Shown here: positions 1 through 8,328 of the stretch, in pieces
Position numbering within the stretch: the first letter of the stretch is position 1
Layout: every line of letters starts with the position of its first letter
Origin: a bacterium
GTDB taxonomy: Bacteria; UBP7; UBA6624
NCBI GenBank assembly: GCA_002716355.1
Contig: PBAU01000010.1
Coordinates: forward strand, 1-64,000
Direction of reading: 5' to 3'
Length of the DNA stretch: 64,000 bases
Notes under the pieces: model-generated
Databases searched by the model: none
Seen by the model: the letters and a program-made list of their open reading frames with translations, nothing else
Told to the model about the DNA's origin: nothing
Program-made: the position numbers and the translations under genes

Positions 1-81
1 AAGGACACAATAGCCACAGCAACCATGAAGGACACAATAGCCACAGCAACCATGAAGGACACAATAGCCACAGCAACCATG
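1..81 (+). repeat. 27-bp tandem repeat, three perfect copies
   Basis: Three identical head-to-tail 27-bp units occupy 1-27, 28-54 and 55-81, followed by a decayed partial unit. The unit length is a multiple of three and lies inside the reading frame of the peptidase gene that follows, where each unit encodes nine residues rich in His, Asn and Ser (His-Glu-Gly-His-Asn-Ser-His-Ser-Asn in circular order). The array reaches base 1, so its full copy number is unknown. Perfect identity at the nucleotide level suggests recent expansion or homogenisation. Confidence 0.95.
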
Positions 82-1064
82 AAGGACATCATGACCATCA
101 ACATGGTATGAAAGAAAAAATAATATTTGACCATGGAGTAGACCCTTTAGAGGTTTATCTTGCCTTGATAATTGATGGTGACAAAATCAAAAAAGGAGAT
201 ATTGTTCCTCGTGACAGCAACCATATGCATTTTGGAAAAGAAGTTGAAACAACAATATTAAACCTTGATCCTGGAAGCCATACTTTAACGCTACAAGCAA
301 TCAATTCAAATCGTGAATCTCTTGGTCCTGAATTCTCATCACAAATAGAAATAGAAATCCTTGGTGAAACTGAAGAAAAAACAGTAGAAATAAAGCCAGT
401 TTCCTCTTATTCGATAAGAACAGCACTTTATGAGTCATGGGTCAAAAAAAATAGAGAGAAAACAGAAAAAGATTCAGAAGGCAAGCTTGGATATGTACAT
501 ATTCAAGGAATGAGCCAACCAAGTCTTGAAAGATTTGAAGCCGAGCTTTATTCAGTTGGGCATGACAAGGAAGCTTTAGTTATTGATGTTAGAGACAACG
601 GTGGTGGCTGGACAACAGATATGCTTCTTCAAATATTAATGGTTGAAAGGCATGCATACACCATTCCTAGAGGAGCAAAAGATGGAGAATTCGGATATCC
701 TCAAAACAGATTATCAATGTATTCTTGGACAAAGCCAATAATAGTGTTATGCAACCAAAACTCCTATAGTAATGCTGAGATATTCTCACATGCAATCAAA
801 ACACTAAAAAGAGGAAAGCTTGTTGGCGTTCCTACTAGAGGAGCAGTAATATCAACAGGTTCAAAAGGTCTTATAGACGGATCTTCAATGCGGTATCCAT
901 TTAGGGGCTGGTTTGTTGCTGATGGAGAGAAGCTTGGTCCAAATCAAGAGAATGGACCTGCGATACCTGATATCATTGTTGAAATCACACCAGAAGACGA
1001 AATAAGCGGAAACGACCCTCAGCTCAATGCAGCAATCAAGTCACTACTTAAGGATTTAAGGTGA
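3..1064 (+). CDS. S41-family peptidase with His-rich repeat and DUF4399-like domain (5' partial)
   Basis: The frame is open to the left edge, so the start lies outside the window; the ATG at 108 is internal. Reading from base 3 gives a His-rich repeat segment. It is followed, after the ATG at 108, by about 90 residues resembling DUF4399 (a 'DxNHMHFG' stretch, then 'PGSHTLTL'). Then comes an S41 peptidase core: 'VIDVRDNGGG' strand, and the nucleophile region 'NSYSNAEIF' corresponding to the tricorn/CTP catalytic serine. No PDZ domain is visible in the part present. The family cleaves polypeptides, often at C-termini; location is probably extracytoplasmic, but the N-terminus is missing. The His-rich tract suggests metal binding (inference). 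Domain order His-rich, DUF4399-like, S41 is unusual in my knowledge. The S41 call is firm, DUF4399 moderate. Confidence 0.8.
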   Translation, partial: GHNSHSNHEGHNSHSNHEGHNSHSNHEGHHDHQHGMKEKIIFDHGVDPLEVYLALIIDGDKIKKGDIVPRDSNHMHFGKEVETTILNLDPGSHTLTLQAINSNRESLGPEFSSQIEIEILGETEEKTVEIKPVSSYSIRTALYESWVKKNREKTEKDSEGKLGYVHIQGMSQPSLERFEAELYSVGHDKEALVIDVRDNGGGWTTDMLLQILMVERHAYTIPRGAKDGEFGYPQNRLSMYSWTKPIIVLCNQNSYSNAEIFSHAIKTLKRGKLVGVPTRGAVISTGSKGLIDGSSMRYPFRGWFVADGEKLGPNQENGPAIPDIIVEITPEDEISGNDPQLNAAIKSLLKDLR

Positions 1065-1115
1065 AGCTTTTTGGACTTGGTATAACTTATTTGTGTTTGG
1101 GTCTTGCAACCAAAA

Positions 1116-2225
1116 ATGCCTCCAACGATGCCTAAGCCAAAAATATCACAACCCTACACCTTTCTGAAAGCAAGCAAGAAGATACAGAATCGTACTGTTC
1201 TGGCTGCCATGACAAACAAACAGAGTCATGATGATGGAATTATTTCTGATGATGAAATAAATTGGCTTTTAGAAAGGGCAAAAGGTGGTTTTGGAGTCAT
1301 AACAACAGCGGCAACTAATGTTTCAAAAGAGGGAAAGGCATGGGATGGAGAATTTGGTGTTTATGATGATTCCCATATACCAAGCTTAACAAAATTAACT
1401 TCAGCCATACATCAAACCAAAAGTCTTATTATTGCTCAGTTGTTTCATGGAGGAACAAAATCCGCTCAAAAAATAACGGGGTTTATTCCTGTGTCTGCAA
1501 GTGAATTGAATTGCGCAGAATCATTCACAGGCAAATCGAAGAAAGCTTCAGAGAAAGATATCAAAAAAATAATCAATGATTTCACAACCAGTGCAATCAG
1601 GTGTCATCAAGCAGGTTTTGATGGAATTGAACTACACGGTGCACATGGATACCTAATCTCTCAATTCTTAGGAAAAAAAACAAATTTAAGAAAGGATAGC
1701 TGGGGAGGAAGTTTAGAGAAAAGATCTAAATTGCTTATTGAAATATTCAAATCCATAAGAAAAAATGTTCCAGAGTCATTTATTGTTGGCGTTCGTATTT
1801 CACCTGAAATAAAAAGCTTGGGAGTTGAATTGAATGATTCAATAAACCTTATTGGCATTTTAAGAAAATTACCAATTGACTTCATTCACTTGTCATGCTG
1901 GGATGTTTTTTCCAAATCAAATTCAATCGCAAACAGCCAAAAGACATTAACCGAATTAATCACAGATAGCTATGAAAGTTTACCAACAATCATAAGCACC
2001 GGTAATGTTTGGTCAAGCCTCGATGCTCATAATTTGTTGAAGCAAGGTGCTGACTTGGTTGGTGTCGGCAGGGTAGCAATAGGCCATCCAAATTGGGCAC
2101 ACAATGTCTCTGATCTAAAATATTCACCCAAGAAACCTCCATTCAGCATTCATGAATTAAAAAAAGCAAAATTAAACAAAACATTCATCTCATACATGAA
2201 AAATTGGAATAATTTTGTAAAGTAA
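1116..2225 (+). CDS. Old Yellow Enzyme family NADH:flavin oxidoreductase
   Basis: FMN-dependent TIM-barrel oxidoreductase of the OYE family, which reduces activated C=C bonds or related substrates with NAD(P)H. Seen: 'HGAHGYL' with the paired His that bind the substrate oxygen or nitrogen, 'GGSLEKR' and 'GVRIS' barrel strands, and the C-terminal phosphate-binding 'VGVGRVAIGHP'. Length near 370 aa is that of single-domain OYEs; the C-terminal Fe-S and NAD domains of dienoyl-CoA reductases are absent. An upstream TTG at 1104 extends the frame, but ATGs at 1116 and 1128 are more likely starts; none has a clear ribosome-binding site. It follows the peptidase by about 50 nt and converges with the ABC permease gene. 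Substrate unknown. Confidence 0.85.
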   Translation: MPPTMPKPKISQPYTFLKASKKIQNRTVLAAMTNKQSHDDGIISDDEINWLLERAKGGFGVITTAATNVSKEGKAWDGEFGVYDDSHIPSLTKLTSAIHQTKSLIIAQLFHGGTKSAQKITGFIPVSASELNCAESFTGKSKKASEKDIKKIINDFTTSAIRCHQAGFDGIELHGAHGYLISQFLGKKTNLRKDSWGGSLEKRSKLLIEIFKSIRKNVPESFIVGVRISPEIKSLGVELNDSINLIGILRKLPIDFIHLSCWDVFSKSNSIANSQKTLTELITDSYESLPTIISTGNVWSSLDAHNLLKQGADLVGVGRVAIGHPNWAHNVSDLKYSPKKPPFSIHELKKAKLNKTFISYMKNWNNFVK

Positions 2226-2233
2226 ATAATTTA

Positions 2234-3076
2234 TTACTGAGGTCTTGAAAGATCAATGTTCTTAAACATTCTGTAACCTAAAAATATAAATAAGGCAGAC
2301 CAGACAATCGACTGCATTGCATAAATTGAAGCAATCTCTATTGCATCCTTGCCGGAAACAATGATTGGGAACCATAAACCTATTGTAGGCAAAGCAGGCC
2401 ATCCACCCTTTAAACCACCAAGAGTAACCAGCTCTGTAAAAACCTCATTCTCAACCTTGATAGGGAGTCTCCAAAACCAACTTATAAGCGGCCAACAACA
2501 AAAAGCTAATGCAATGGCAGCTTTTTGGTTAAACTTTGCGGAAAGGAAATAAAGAGCTGACATAACGACAAACATAAAAGATGAAAGCAAAGTCCAGAAA
2601 ACAGTTGCCAGTTCTTTTGCAGCCGGAAGGCCAATAGGTATTTCAAACTCAGGAAGTTGACGAGTTAAGAAAGCAACATTTTTGATGATTTCATAACCTT
2701 CAGTTCTTACAACACCATACTCAAACAAAAGCCAATATAAACCTGATAGAACTGCCCACCCCGGAACAAAAAGACCAAAAAATCTTCCTAAGCTATACTC
2801 AAGCCTGCTTATTGGGGATGTGATGATTGGGGTAAGTGTTTTTTTTCTTAAATCCTCCCTTAGCAAATCTGCTGCTTGATAAGAAATGACAAGAAAAAGA
2901 AAACCTATACCAGTCCATGTAAATGTAACAACTGTTGCATCTTGGTTCTGAGATAAAAGATAAGTTGAAAGGCCAAACAGAAGAGCACCTATAAAAACCA
3001 TCTTGAGAGCCTTTCTGTTGCCTACAACAGACTGAAAGGTCATTTTTCCAATAGTGAATATATTTTTAAACTTCAT
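2234..3076 (-). CDS. ABC-2 type transporter permease
   Basis: Integral membrane subunit of an ABC exporter. Several hydrophobic segments are visible (near residues 30-45, 55-70, 105-120, 155-175, 190-205 and the C-terminus), with the typical cytoplasmic segment 'LREDLRKKTL' followed by 'SPISRLEYSLGRF', seen in NosY/GldF-like permeases. The gene overlaps the ATPase gene upstream in the same operon, so the two form one transporter. A TTG at 3100 gives a longer frame, but the ATG at 3076 preceded by an A/G-rich stretch is preferred. Substrate unknown; the upstream secreted protein (5074-3956) is a possible partner or cargo. Confidence 0.8.
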   Translation of the reverse strand: MKFKNIFTIGKMTFQSVVGNRKALKMVFIGALLFGLSTYLLSQNQDATVVTFTWTGIGFLFLVISYQAADLLREDLRKKTLTPIITSPISRLEYSLGRFFGLFVPGWAVLSGLYWLLFEYGVVRTEGYEIIKNVAFLTRQLPEFEIPIGLPAAKELATVFWTLLSSFMFVVMSALYFLSAKFNQKAAIALAFCCWPLISWFWRLPIKVENEVFTELVTLGGLKGGWPALPTIGLWFPIIVSGKDAIEIASIYAMQSIVWSALFIFLGYRMFKNIDLSRPQ

Positions 3077-3959
3077 CTTTTCTATCACTCTTAGAAACAA
3101 CCCAGTCGATCAAATCAGTCTTATTTTCAGAAACCTCTATTATCTTTGATCCTGATTTGATTAAATTCTGAATTTGTGATTCTCTATCCTTCTTATCAAC
3201 AAGAGCAAGCCAGCAACCATTCAACTGTTTGCTGCCTGGAATAACCTCTTTTTTGTTTTCATAAATTATCTTTACCTCATCCTCTATAGATAAATCCTCA
3301 TTGCTCCCCTCGACTTTGAGCTTTCCATTCTCTATAAAAACAAACCTGTCGCAAACGGTTTCAACCATTTCCATATTGTGACTGCATAATAAAAGTGTTT
3401 TTTTCTGCTTTTTAAGATCAAGCAAAATTTCATTAAGAGCTTTTCTGCCAAAAGGGTCCAAACCCCAAGCTGGTTCATCAAAAATGATCAAATCAGGATC
3501 ATGAAATAAACTTCTTACAATTCCTACTCTTCTTAAAAGCCCTTTCGAGAGCTTTCCAGAGAGTCTATCCATATGAGAATTTAAACCTAGCAAGGAGGTC
3601 AAATCTTTTGCAGCAGAAAGAGCTTGTTTTAAATCCATTCCATGCAAGGCCCCTACTTCTTTCAAATAAGAATTGGGGGTCAAGTAGTCTGGACAAAAGA
3701 AAAACTCTGGAAGATATCCGACTTTAGCCTTGCCTTGAATGTCTCCAGGGCTGAATCCAAACAATTTTGATTCGCCTCCTTGTAAGCCAACCAAGCCAAG
3801 CAGGGATCCAATTAATGTGCTTTTTCCTGCACCATTAGGACCAATTAGACCGACAAACTCACCCTGCTTTACGGTTAATGAAAAATCGTCTAATGCTTTT
3901 ATCTTTCCAAAGTGCCTTAAGGCGTTTTTAACAGATATTGGATATGTCTTGTTTGTCAA
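3066..3959 (-). CDS. ABC transporter ATP-binding protein
   Basis: ATPase subunit pairing with the adjacent ABC-2 permease. Seen: Walker A 'GPNGAGKST' near residues 40-48, a modified signature 'LSKGLLRR' near 137-144 (in place of LSGGQ), Walker B 'LIIFDEPAWGLDP' near 157-169 and the switch His in 'SHNM'. A C-terminal extension of about 80 residues follows the nucleotide-binding domain, as in NosF/CcmA-like exporters. The start is a TTG overlapping the upstream TGA stop (TTGA), so translation is probably coupled to the preceding secreted-protein gene. Confidence 0.9.
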   Translation of the reverse strand: MTNKTYPISVKNALRHFGKIKALDDFSLTVKQGEFVGLIGPNGAGKSTLIGSLLGLVGLQGGESKLFGFSPGDIQGKAKVGYLPEFFFCPDYLTPNSYLKEVGALHGMDLKQALSAAKDLTSLLGLNSHMDRLSGKLSKGLLRRVGIVRSLFHDPDLIIFDEPAWGLDPFGRKALNEILLDLKKQKKTLLLCSHNMEMVETVCDRFVFIENGKLKVEGSNEDLSIEDEVKIIYENKKEVIPGSKQLNGCWLALVDKKDRESQIQNLIKSGSKIIEVSENKTDLIDWVVSKSDRKDEV

Positions 3960-5074
3960 TTTAACTCTTCTGAAATGACAAGAGGGAAGTCCAATTTCAT
4001 CTCAACTCCAGCAGGTGACATTTCAGCAGGAAGATAACCTTCAAGATAAAAACCAAGGTTTATCGATCTTGAAACAAGCATGCCTGTTTTTGAATCTATA
4101 ACCATTTCACCCTCGCCTTTCATTGAAAGCGACATATCTAAAAGAGAACAATCATTACCAAGTTCAGCATCAACTCCATTTAATTCGATCTCCATTAAGG
4201 TTTCCATCGCTAAGCATGAATCTTCTAACGAAACATAACTATCTGCATTTATGGCAAAAACAAGGTTTCCATTTCTTACACCTAAAAGCTCTTGTGAGAC
4301 TTTTGCTTCAGGAATAAGGGCCTCAAGAAAATTTTTCATTTCTGAATATTCATCCTCTGTTGGTTTATTTTCAGATACATAATCTTCGTTATAGTAAAAG
4401 TCCATAACATCAAAAATATTTTTACTGCTCCATTCTTTCTTATAGCCTGAATCTATTGAACCTAAAGGTATGTATCCAAAAATCCATGGAACAACATTCC
4501 CCACACCAGATCCCAACATGTCATATCTGCTTTTTTCTATCTGTTCTCTATAATCTTGCCAATAAAGATCCTCTTGTGAAAATTCTTGATTGTCTTCAGC
4601 TATATCGAATGTCAAAATAGCACCCTTGTTATCAATAAGCATTGTGCCCAAATATCCCTGAATTGTATCTAAAGTTGAATCTATCGGATAACCAAACATC
4701 CTTGCCAAAGCAAGAGCATCTACAGGCTCTGTAGTTTGATTATCCTCAAAAGTCATGCTTAAATCAGAATCTTCAAGATGAACCTGAACCTGAAAATCGT
4801 CTTGATCCCTTGACATCTTTGTTCTGAATTTAGCCCAAAAGCTCATATCGACATTTAAATCTTGCTGCTCTTCAATTGGACCGAAACTAACCTCTAGGTT
4901 CCAATTCCATGTTTTTTCAAGATTGTCAACATCTAAAGTTAAATCTAAAGGAAAGATATCCTTTTCAATCATTTTTGATTTTGTATAACTTTTTTGAGCT
5001 GGTGCAGCAATAATGAAATACCCCACCACACAAAGAATCAAAAACAAAAAATTACCCTTGTTATTCTTTTTCAT
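3956..5074 (-). CDS. Secreted or membrane-anchored protein of unknown function
   Basis: I do not recognise this 372-aa protein. It has an N-terminal hydrophobic segment (about residues 8-25) after two Lys, consistent with a signal peptide or anchor, then a soluble acidic, Asp/Glu-rich, probably beta-rich region. The end pattern (a 'GEGEMVID' strand, then 'GMLVSRSINLGF') is loosely like DUF6263-type secreted proteins, but I would not assign it. A GTG one codon upstream of the ATG is an alternative start. The gene overlaps sdhB upstream and the ABC ATPase downstream, so it may be handled by or act with that exporter. Confidence 0.75.
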   Translation of the reverse strand: MKKNNKGNFLFLILCVVGYFIIAAPAQKSYTKSKMIEKDIFPLDLTLDVDNLEKTWNWNLEVSFGPIEEQQDLNVDMSFWAKFRTKMSRDQDDFQVQVHLEDSDLSMTFEDNQTTEPVDALALARMFGYPIDSTLDTIQGYLGTMLIDNKGAILTFDIAEDNQEFSQEDLYWQDYREQIEKSRYDMLGSGVGNVVPWIFGYIPLGSIDSGYKKEWSSKNIFDVMDFYYNEDYVSENKPTEDEYSEMKNFLEALIPEAKVSQELLGVRNGNLVFAINADSYVSLEDSCLAMETLMEIELNGVDAELGNDCSLLDMSLSMKGEGEMVIDSKTGMLVSRSINLGFYLEGYLPAEMSPAGVEMKLDFPLVISEELN

Positions 5075-5819
5075 CACCTTTCTCCCAAACTATATTGCTA
5101 AATTTATCCTCATTGTCAATCCCTTGAAGGAGAACTTTCTTAACGGCAGCTATAGCTCCTGTCACATCAATATCTCTAGGACATGCATCCGTACAATTAC
5201 CAATTGTATGACATCTAAAAACACCATCTAATCCACCAACTTTCTCTATTATCTTCTCAGCATCTTCATTCCTGGTGTCTAAAATAAACCTAGCAGCCAT
5301 AACCAAGGCCTGAGGGCCTAAATAATCAGAGTCAGACCATAATGAAGGACAAGAGGTAGTGCAGCATGAACACCAAATACATTTAGTCATATCTTCTATT
5401 TTTTCAAAATCCTCTTGAGACATTAAAAGCTCTCTTTCTCCGGCTTTATGTTCTTTAGCAACAACCCAAGGATTCACAGATTTAACCTTGTCCAAAAGTG
5501 GATCCATGTCTACAATCAAATCTTTTTCTACAGGAACACCTTTTAAAGGTGCTATATTTATAGGTTTTCTACCTGGGACATCACCAACGAAAGTCTGACA
5601 AGCCAAACGGTTCAAGCCATCAATCATCATCCCATCACTTCCACAAACTCCATGAGCACAAGAAGCTCGAAAACCTAATGTGGTGTCAACTTCATCCCTT
5701 ATTTTCAAAAGGATATCCAAGATTTTGTCATCTTCATTAACTTCCAGCGTATATTCATCCACCCATTGATTTGGTTCCCTTTCAGGATTGAATCTCTGTA
5801 TCCTAAAAACCCTTAACAT
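5061..5819 (-). CDS. sdhB: Succinate dehydrogenase/fumarate reductase iron-sulfur subunit
   Basis: Carries electrons from the flavoprotein SdhA to the quinone site of complex II. Seen: the [2Fe-2S] cysteines in 'SCAHGVCGSDG' plus a downstream Cys, and the two C-terminal Cys clusters 'CIWCSCCTTSCP' and 'CHTIGNCTDACP' that bind the [4Fe-4S] and [3Fe-4S] centres. A longer frame reaches 5888, but the ATG at 5819, one nt after the sdhA stop, gives the family-like start 'MLRVFRIQRF'. It is fourth in an sdhC-D-A-B block and overlaps the following secreted-protein gene. Confidence 0.95.
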   Translation of the reverse strand: MLRVFRIQRFNPEREPNQWVDEYTLEVNEDDKILDILLKIRDEVDTTLGFRASCAHGVCGSDGMMIDGLNRLACQTFVGDVPGRKPINIAPLKGVPVEKDLIVDMDPLLDKVKSVNPWVVAKEHKAGERELLMSQEDFEKIEDMTKCIWCSCCTTSCPSLWSDSDYLGPQALVMAARFILDTRNEDAEKIIEKVGGLDGVFRCHTIGNCTDACPRDIDVTGAIAAVKKVLLQGIDNEDKFSNIVWEKGDEKE

Positions 5820-5820
5820 T

Positions 5821-7566
5821 TCAATAAACCCTTGCCTTGACCTCAAATTTACCAAGATTGACATTCTTGAATTTAAATGTTGGATCATTTCCTTTTTCTT
5901 GATAGCACAAAGTGTGTTTTAGCCAATCCTGATCATTTCTATCAGGATAATCTTCCCTGCTGTGAGCTCCTCTGCTTTCTTTTCTAAGCATTGCTCCATG
6001 CAATGTTGCTTCGCTAACATCAAGCATACAGGACAATTCAAAAGCAGCCATCATTTCATAATTATAAAAATTAGATTTATCCGAAATTGTAACCTTTTGA
6101 AAATCTTCTCTAAGCTCAGAAAGCAAAGAAGCACATTTTTTCATGCCTTCTTCATTTCTAAAAACAGAACAGTAATCCATCATGATTTCCTGCATTTTTT
6201 CTCTTATTTCGTAAACTTTAGGACCTCTAGTGTTCGATCTTACTTGCTGTAAGAAAGATTCAGAATCATAGCCAGCATCACTCGGCAATTCAGAAAGCTT
6301 GCTTGATTCTGAATAGATAGAAGCATGCTGTCCTGCTCTTTTTCCAAATACAACCAAATCCAAAAGTGAATTTGTACCTAGTCTATTTGCACCATGAACA
6401 GAAACACAGGCACATTCTCCAGAGGCATACAAGCCATGCATAATACTTCCGTCTGGATCAATAATTACTCTTCCATCAACATCAGTTGGTATCCCTCCCA
6501 TTGCATAATGTGTTGTGGGTTTGACTGGAATTGGCTCATCAGCAGGCTCGATATTTAAGTAGGTTCTTGCAAAACCTGTAACATCAGGCAATTTCTCATC
6601 TAAAAGCTTCCTGCCTAAATGAGTCAAATCTAAATGAACAAAATCTTTTGCATCTATTCCTCTTCCAGCTTTTATTTCTTCATAAATAGACCTGCTTACA
6701 ATATCCCTAGGAGCCAAATCTTTAATTGAAGGAGCGTATCTTTCCATAAACCTTTCGCCTCTAGAGTTTACAAGAATACCCCCTTCCCCTCTAGCTCCTT
6801 CAGTTATCAATATTCCTAAAGGATGCAATCCTGTAGGATGGAATTGAACAAATTCCATATCCTGAAGAGGTATTCCCTTTTGATAACATATAGCCATACC
6901 ATCTCCTGTCAAGGAAAGCGCATTACTTGTAACTTTAAAACATCTTCCATAACCACCTGTAGCAAGAATGACTGATTTGCTATGAAACACATGTCTCTCT
7001 CCAGTAGAAAGCTTTACGGCAACAACTCCACAACATGAATTATCTTTTGTTATTATCTCAACTACCTGAAACTCATCAAAAAAATTCGTCTCCCTTCTAA
7101 GAGCTTGCTGATAAAGAGTGTGCAGGATCATATGGCCAGTTCTGTCGGCAGAATGACAAGCCCTTCTCACAGGTGACTCTCCCCAATTTTTGGTATGACC
7201 ACCAAAAGGCCTTTGAGAAATTTTCCCATTACCAAGTCTTGAAAAAGGCAAACCTTTTCTCTCTAAGTCAAAAATAGCGTCAGGAGCATCATTGCACATT
7301 TGTATAATCGCATCCTGGTCACCAAGATAATCACTTCCTTTCACGGTATCGTAAGCATGCCAAAGTGGATTATCCTCTTCTAGATTTCCTAAAGCTGCGG
7401 AGATTCCACCTTGAGCGGCACCTGTATGACTTCTGAATGGAAAAAGTTTTGAAAGAACCGCAACCTTCAAACCTTTGGGTATTGCAGCAACAGCAGACAA
7501 CCCAGCGCCACCAGCGCCTATGACGATTACATCATATTGATGTTTATTCATGACTCCCTGACTCAT
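5821..7566 (-). CDS. sdhA: Succinate dehydrogenase flavoprotein subunit
   Basis: Catalytic subunit of complex II oxidising succinate to fumarate. Seen: N-terminal FAD-binding 'GAGGAGLSA', the 'SHTGAAQGGI' segment with the His that covalently binds FAD, substrate-site 'HPTG' and 'TEGARGEGG', and C-terminal 'HGANRLGTNSLLD'. The 581-aa length is normal. The start could be 7566 or the in-frame ATG at 7551; both overlap sdhD. The complete complex II is encoded 8328-5061. Confidence 0.96.
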   Translation of the reverse strand: MSQGVMNKHQYDVIVIGAGGAGLSAVAAIPKGLKVAVLSKLFPFRSHTGAAQGGISAALGNLEEDNPLWHAYDTVKGSDYLGDQDAIIQMCNDAPDAIFDLERKGLPFSRLGNGKISQRPFGGHTKNWGESPVRRACHSADRTGHMILHTLYQQALRRETNFFDEFQVVEIITKDNSCCGVVAVKLSTGERHVFHSKSVILATGGYGRCFKVTSNALSLTGDGMAICYQKGIPLQDMEFVQFHPTGLHPLGILITEGARGEGGILVNSRGERFMERYAPSIKDLAPRDIVSRSIYEEIKAGRGIDAKDFVHLDLTHLGRKLLDEKLPDVTGFARTYLNIEPADEPIPVKPTTHYAMGGIPTDVDGRVIIDPDGSIMHGLYASGECACVSVHGANRLGTNSLLDLVVFGKRAGQHASIYSESSKLSELPSDAGYDSESFLQQVRSNTRGPKVYEIREKMQEIMMDYCSVFRNEEGMKKCASLLSELREDFQKVTISDKSNFYNYEMMAAFELSCMLDVSEATLHGAMLRKESRGAHSREDYPDRNDQDWLKHTLCYQEKGNDPTFKFKNVNLGKFEVKARVY

Positions 7567-7963
7567 CTCGCATTTCAGCTACGGGACTTTCATATTTAGC
7601 TACACTGCCTTCTTCTGGTGAAAATGTAACAATAATCCATGAGCCAATAATAATAGTTACAGCTGATATCGCTCTTATGAAAAAAAACCAATAAGCTTTG
7701 TATTTTCTAATTTTCTTGTAATCCAAAAGTATTGATTCAATTCCATTTGCACCATGGATCATGCCAAAAACAAGCATCAATGCATCCATTATTCTCCAAA
7801 AAGGTTTGTTCCATTTTTCAGCAACTGTTTCATACTCTAAATTTTCAACACCAAAAATAAAATGAACATCTATAAAATGGATAAAAATAAGTATTATCAA
7901 AAAAGATCCGGATATCCTCTGAAACCACCATGCAAAAGTTCCTGGCACTTTCTTATAGCTCAT
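7544..7963 (-). CDS. sdhD: Succinate dehydrogenase membrane anchor subunit
   Basis: Small membrane subunit (139 aa) with three predicted transmembrane segments. Seen: 'WWFQRISG' at the N-terminus, His residues in 'FIHFIDVHF' and 'MIHGANG' suitable as haem ligands and quinone-site neighbours, and a third helix after 'FFIRA'. It sits between sdhC and sdhA with overlaps of 4 and 23 nt. With SdhC it forms the two-subunit cytochrome b anchor. The assignment rests on topology, motifs and position; the C versus D naming is by order and length. Confidence 0.88.
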   Translation of the reverse strand: MSYKKVPGTFAWWFQRISGSFLIILIFIHFIDVHFIFGVENLEYETVAEKWNKPFWRIMDALMLVFGMIHGANGIESILLDYKKIRKYKAYWFFFIRAISAVTIIIGSWIIVTFSPEEGSVAKYESPVAEMRDESGSHE

Positions 7964-8328
7964 CCGGCAACACCCTCAAATAAAGGTTTTAATAATATGT
8001 AAGTCCCAGGAAGCATCAATAAAATCGTTAAAAAAACAATTATCCAAAATAAAAATTTAGCAAAATGGCTTGTCCTTATTCCTGAAAAATCAATAATAAT
8101 AATTCTCAATCCATTTAAACCATGCCAGAGAATAGCACCCATTAAACCAACTTCAGCAACCCTGAAAAAAGGAGTATTGAACAATTCAACATGATGATTC
8201 CACTCTTCCGGGCCGATTTTCAAATAAATTGCTCCCATTACATGGATGATTAAAAAAATAAAAATTCCAATGCCTGTTAGCCTGTGCAGAAGCCAAGATA
8301 ACATTCCTTCCTTTATCGAATATCTCAT
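7960..8328 (-). CDS. sdhC: Succinate dehydrogenase cytochrome b subunit
   Basis: 122-aa, three-helix membrane protein. Seen: the SdhC signature 'SWLLHRLTGIGIF' with its conserved His-Arg near the start of helix 1, and 'LWHGLNGLRII' in helix 2 with the haem-ligand His. First gene of the sdhC-D-A-B block, starting inside the stop of the upstream S41 peptidase gene (4-nt ATGA overlap). SDH therefore appears to be transcribed with cell-envelope genes here rather than with other TCA-cycle genes. Confidence 0.9.
   Translation of the reverse strand: MRYSIKEGMLSWLLHRLTGIGIFIFLIIHVMGAIYLKIGPEEWNHHVELFNTPFFRVAEVGLMGAILWHGLNGLRIIIIDFSGIRTSHFAKFLFWIIVFLTILLMLPGTYILLKPLFEGVAG

Noticed and set aside
1-81. 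CRISPR-like array
   Set aside because: The 27-bp units are directly adjacent with no spacers and keep the reading frame of the peptidase gene, so they are a coding tandem repeat.
1061-1135. Small GTG-started ORF of 24 codons with a hydrophobic stretch between the peptidase and OYE genes
   Set aside because: It overlaps the peptidase stop and runs into the OYE start region, with no good ribosome-binding site; chance is more likely.
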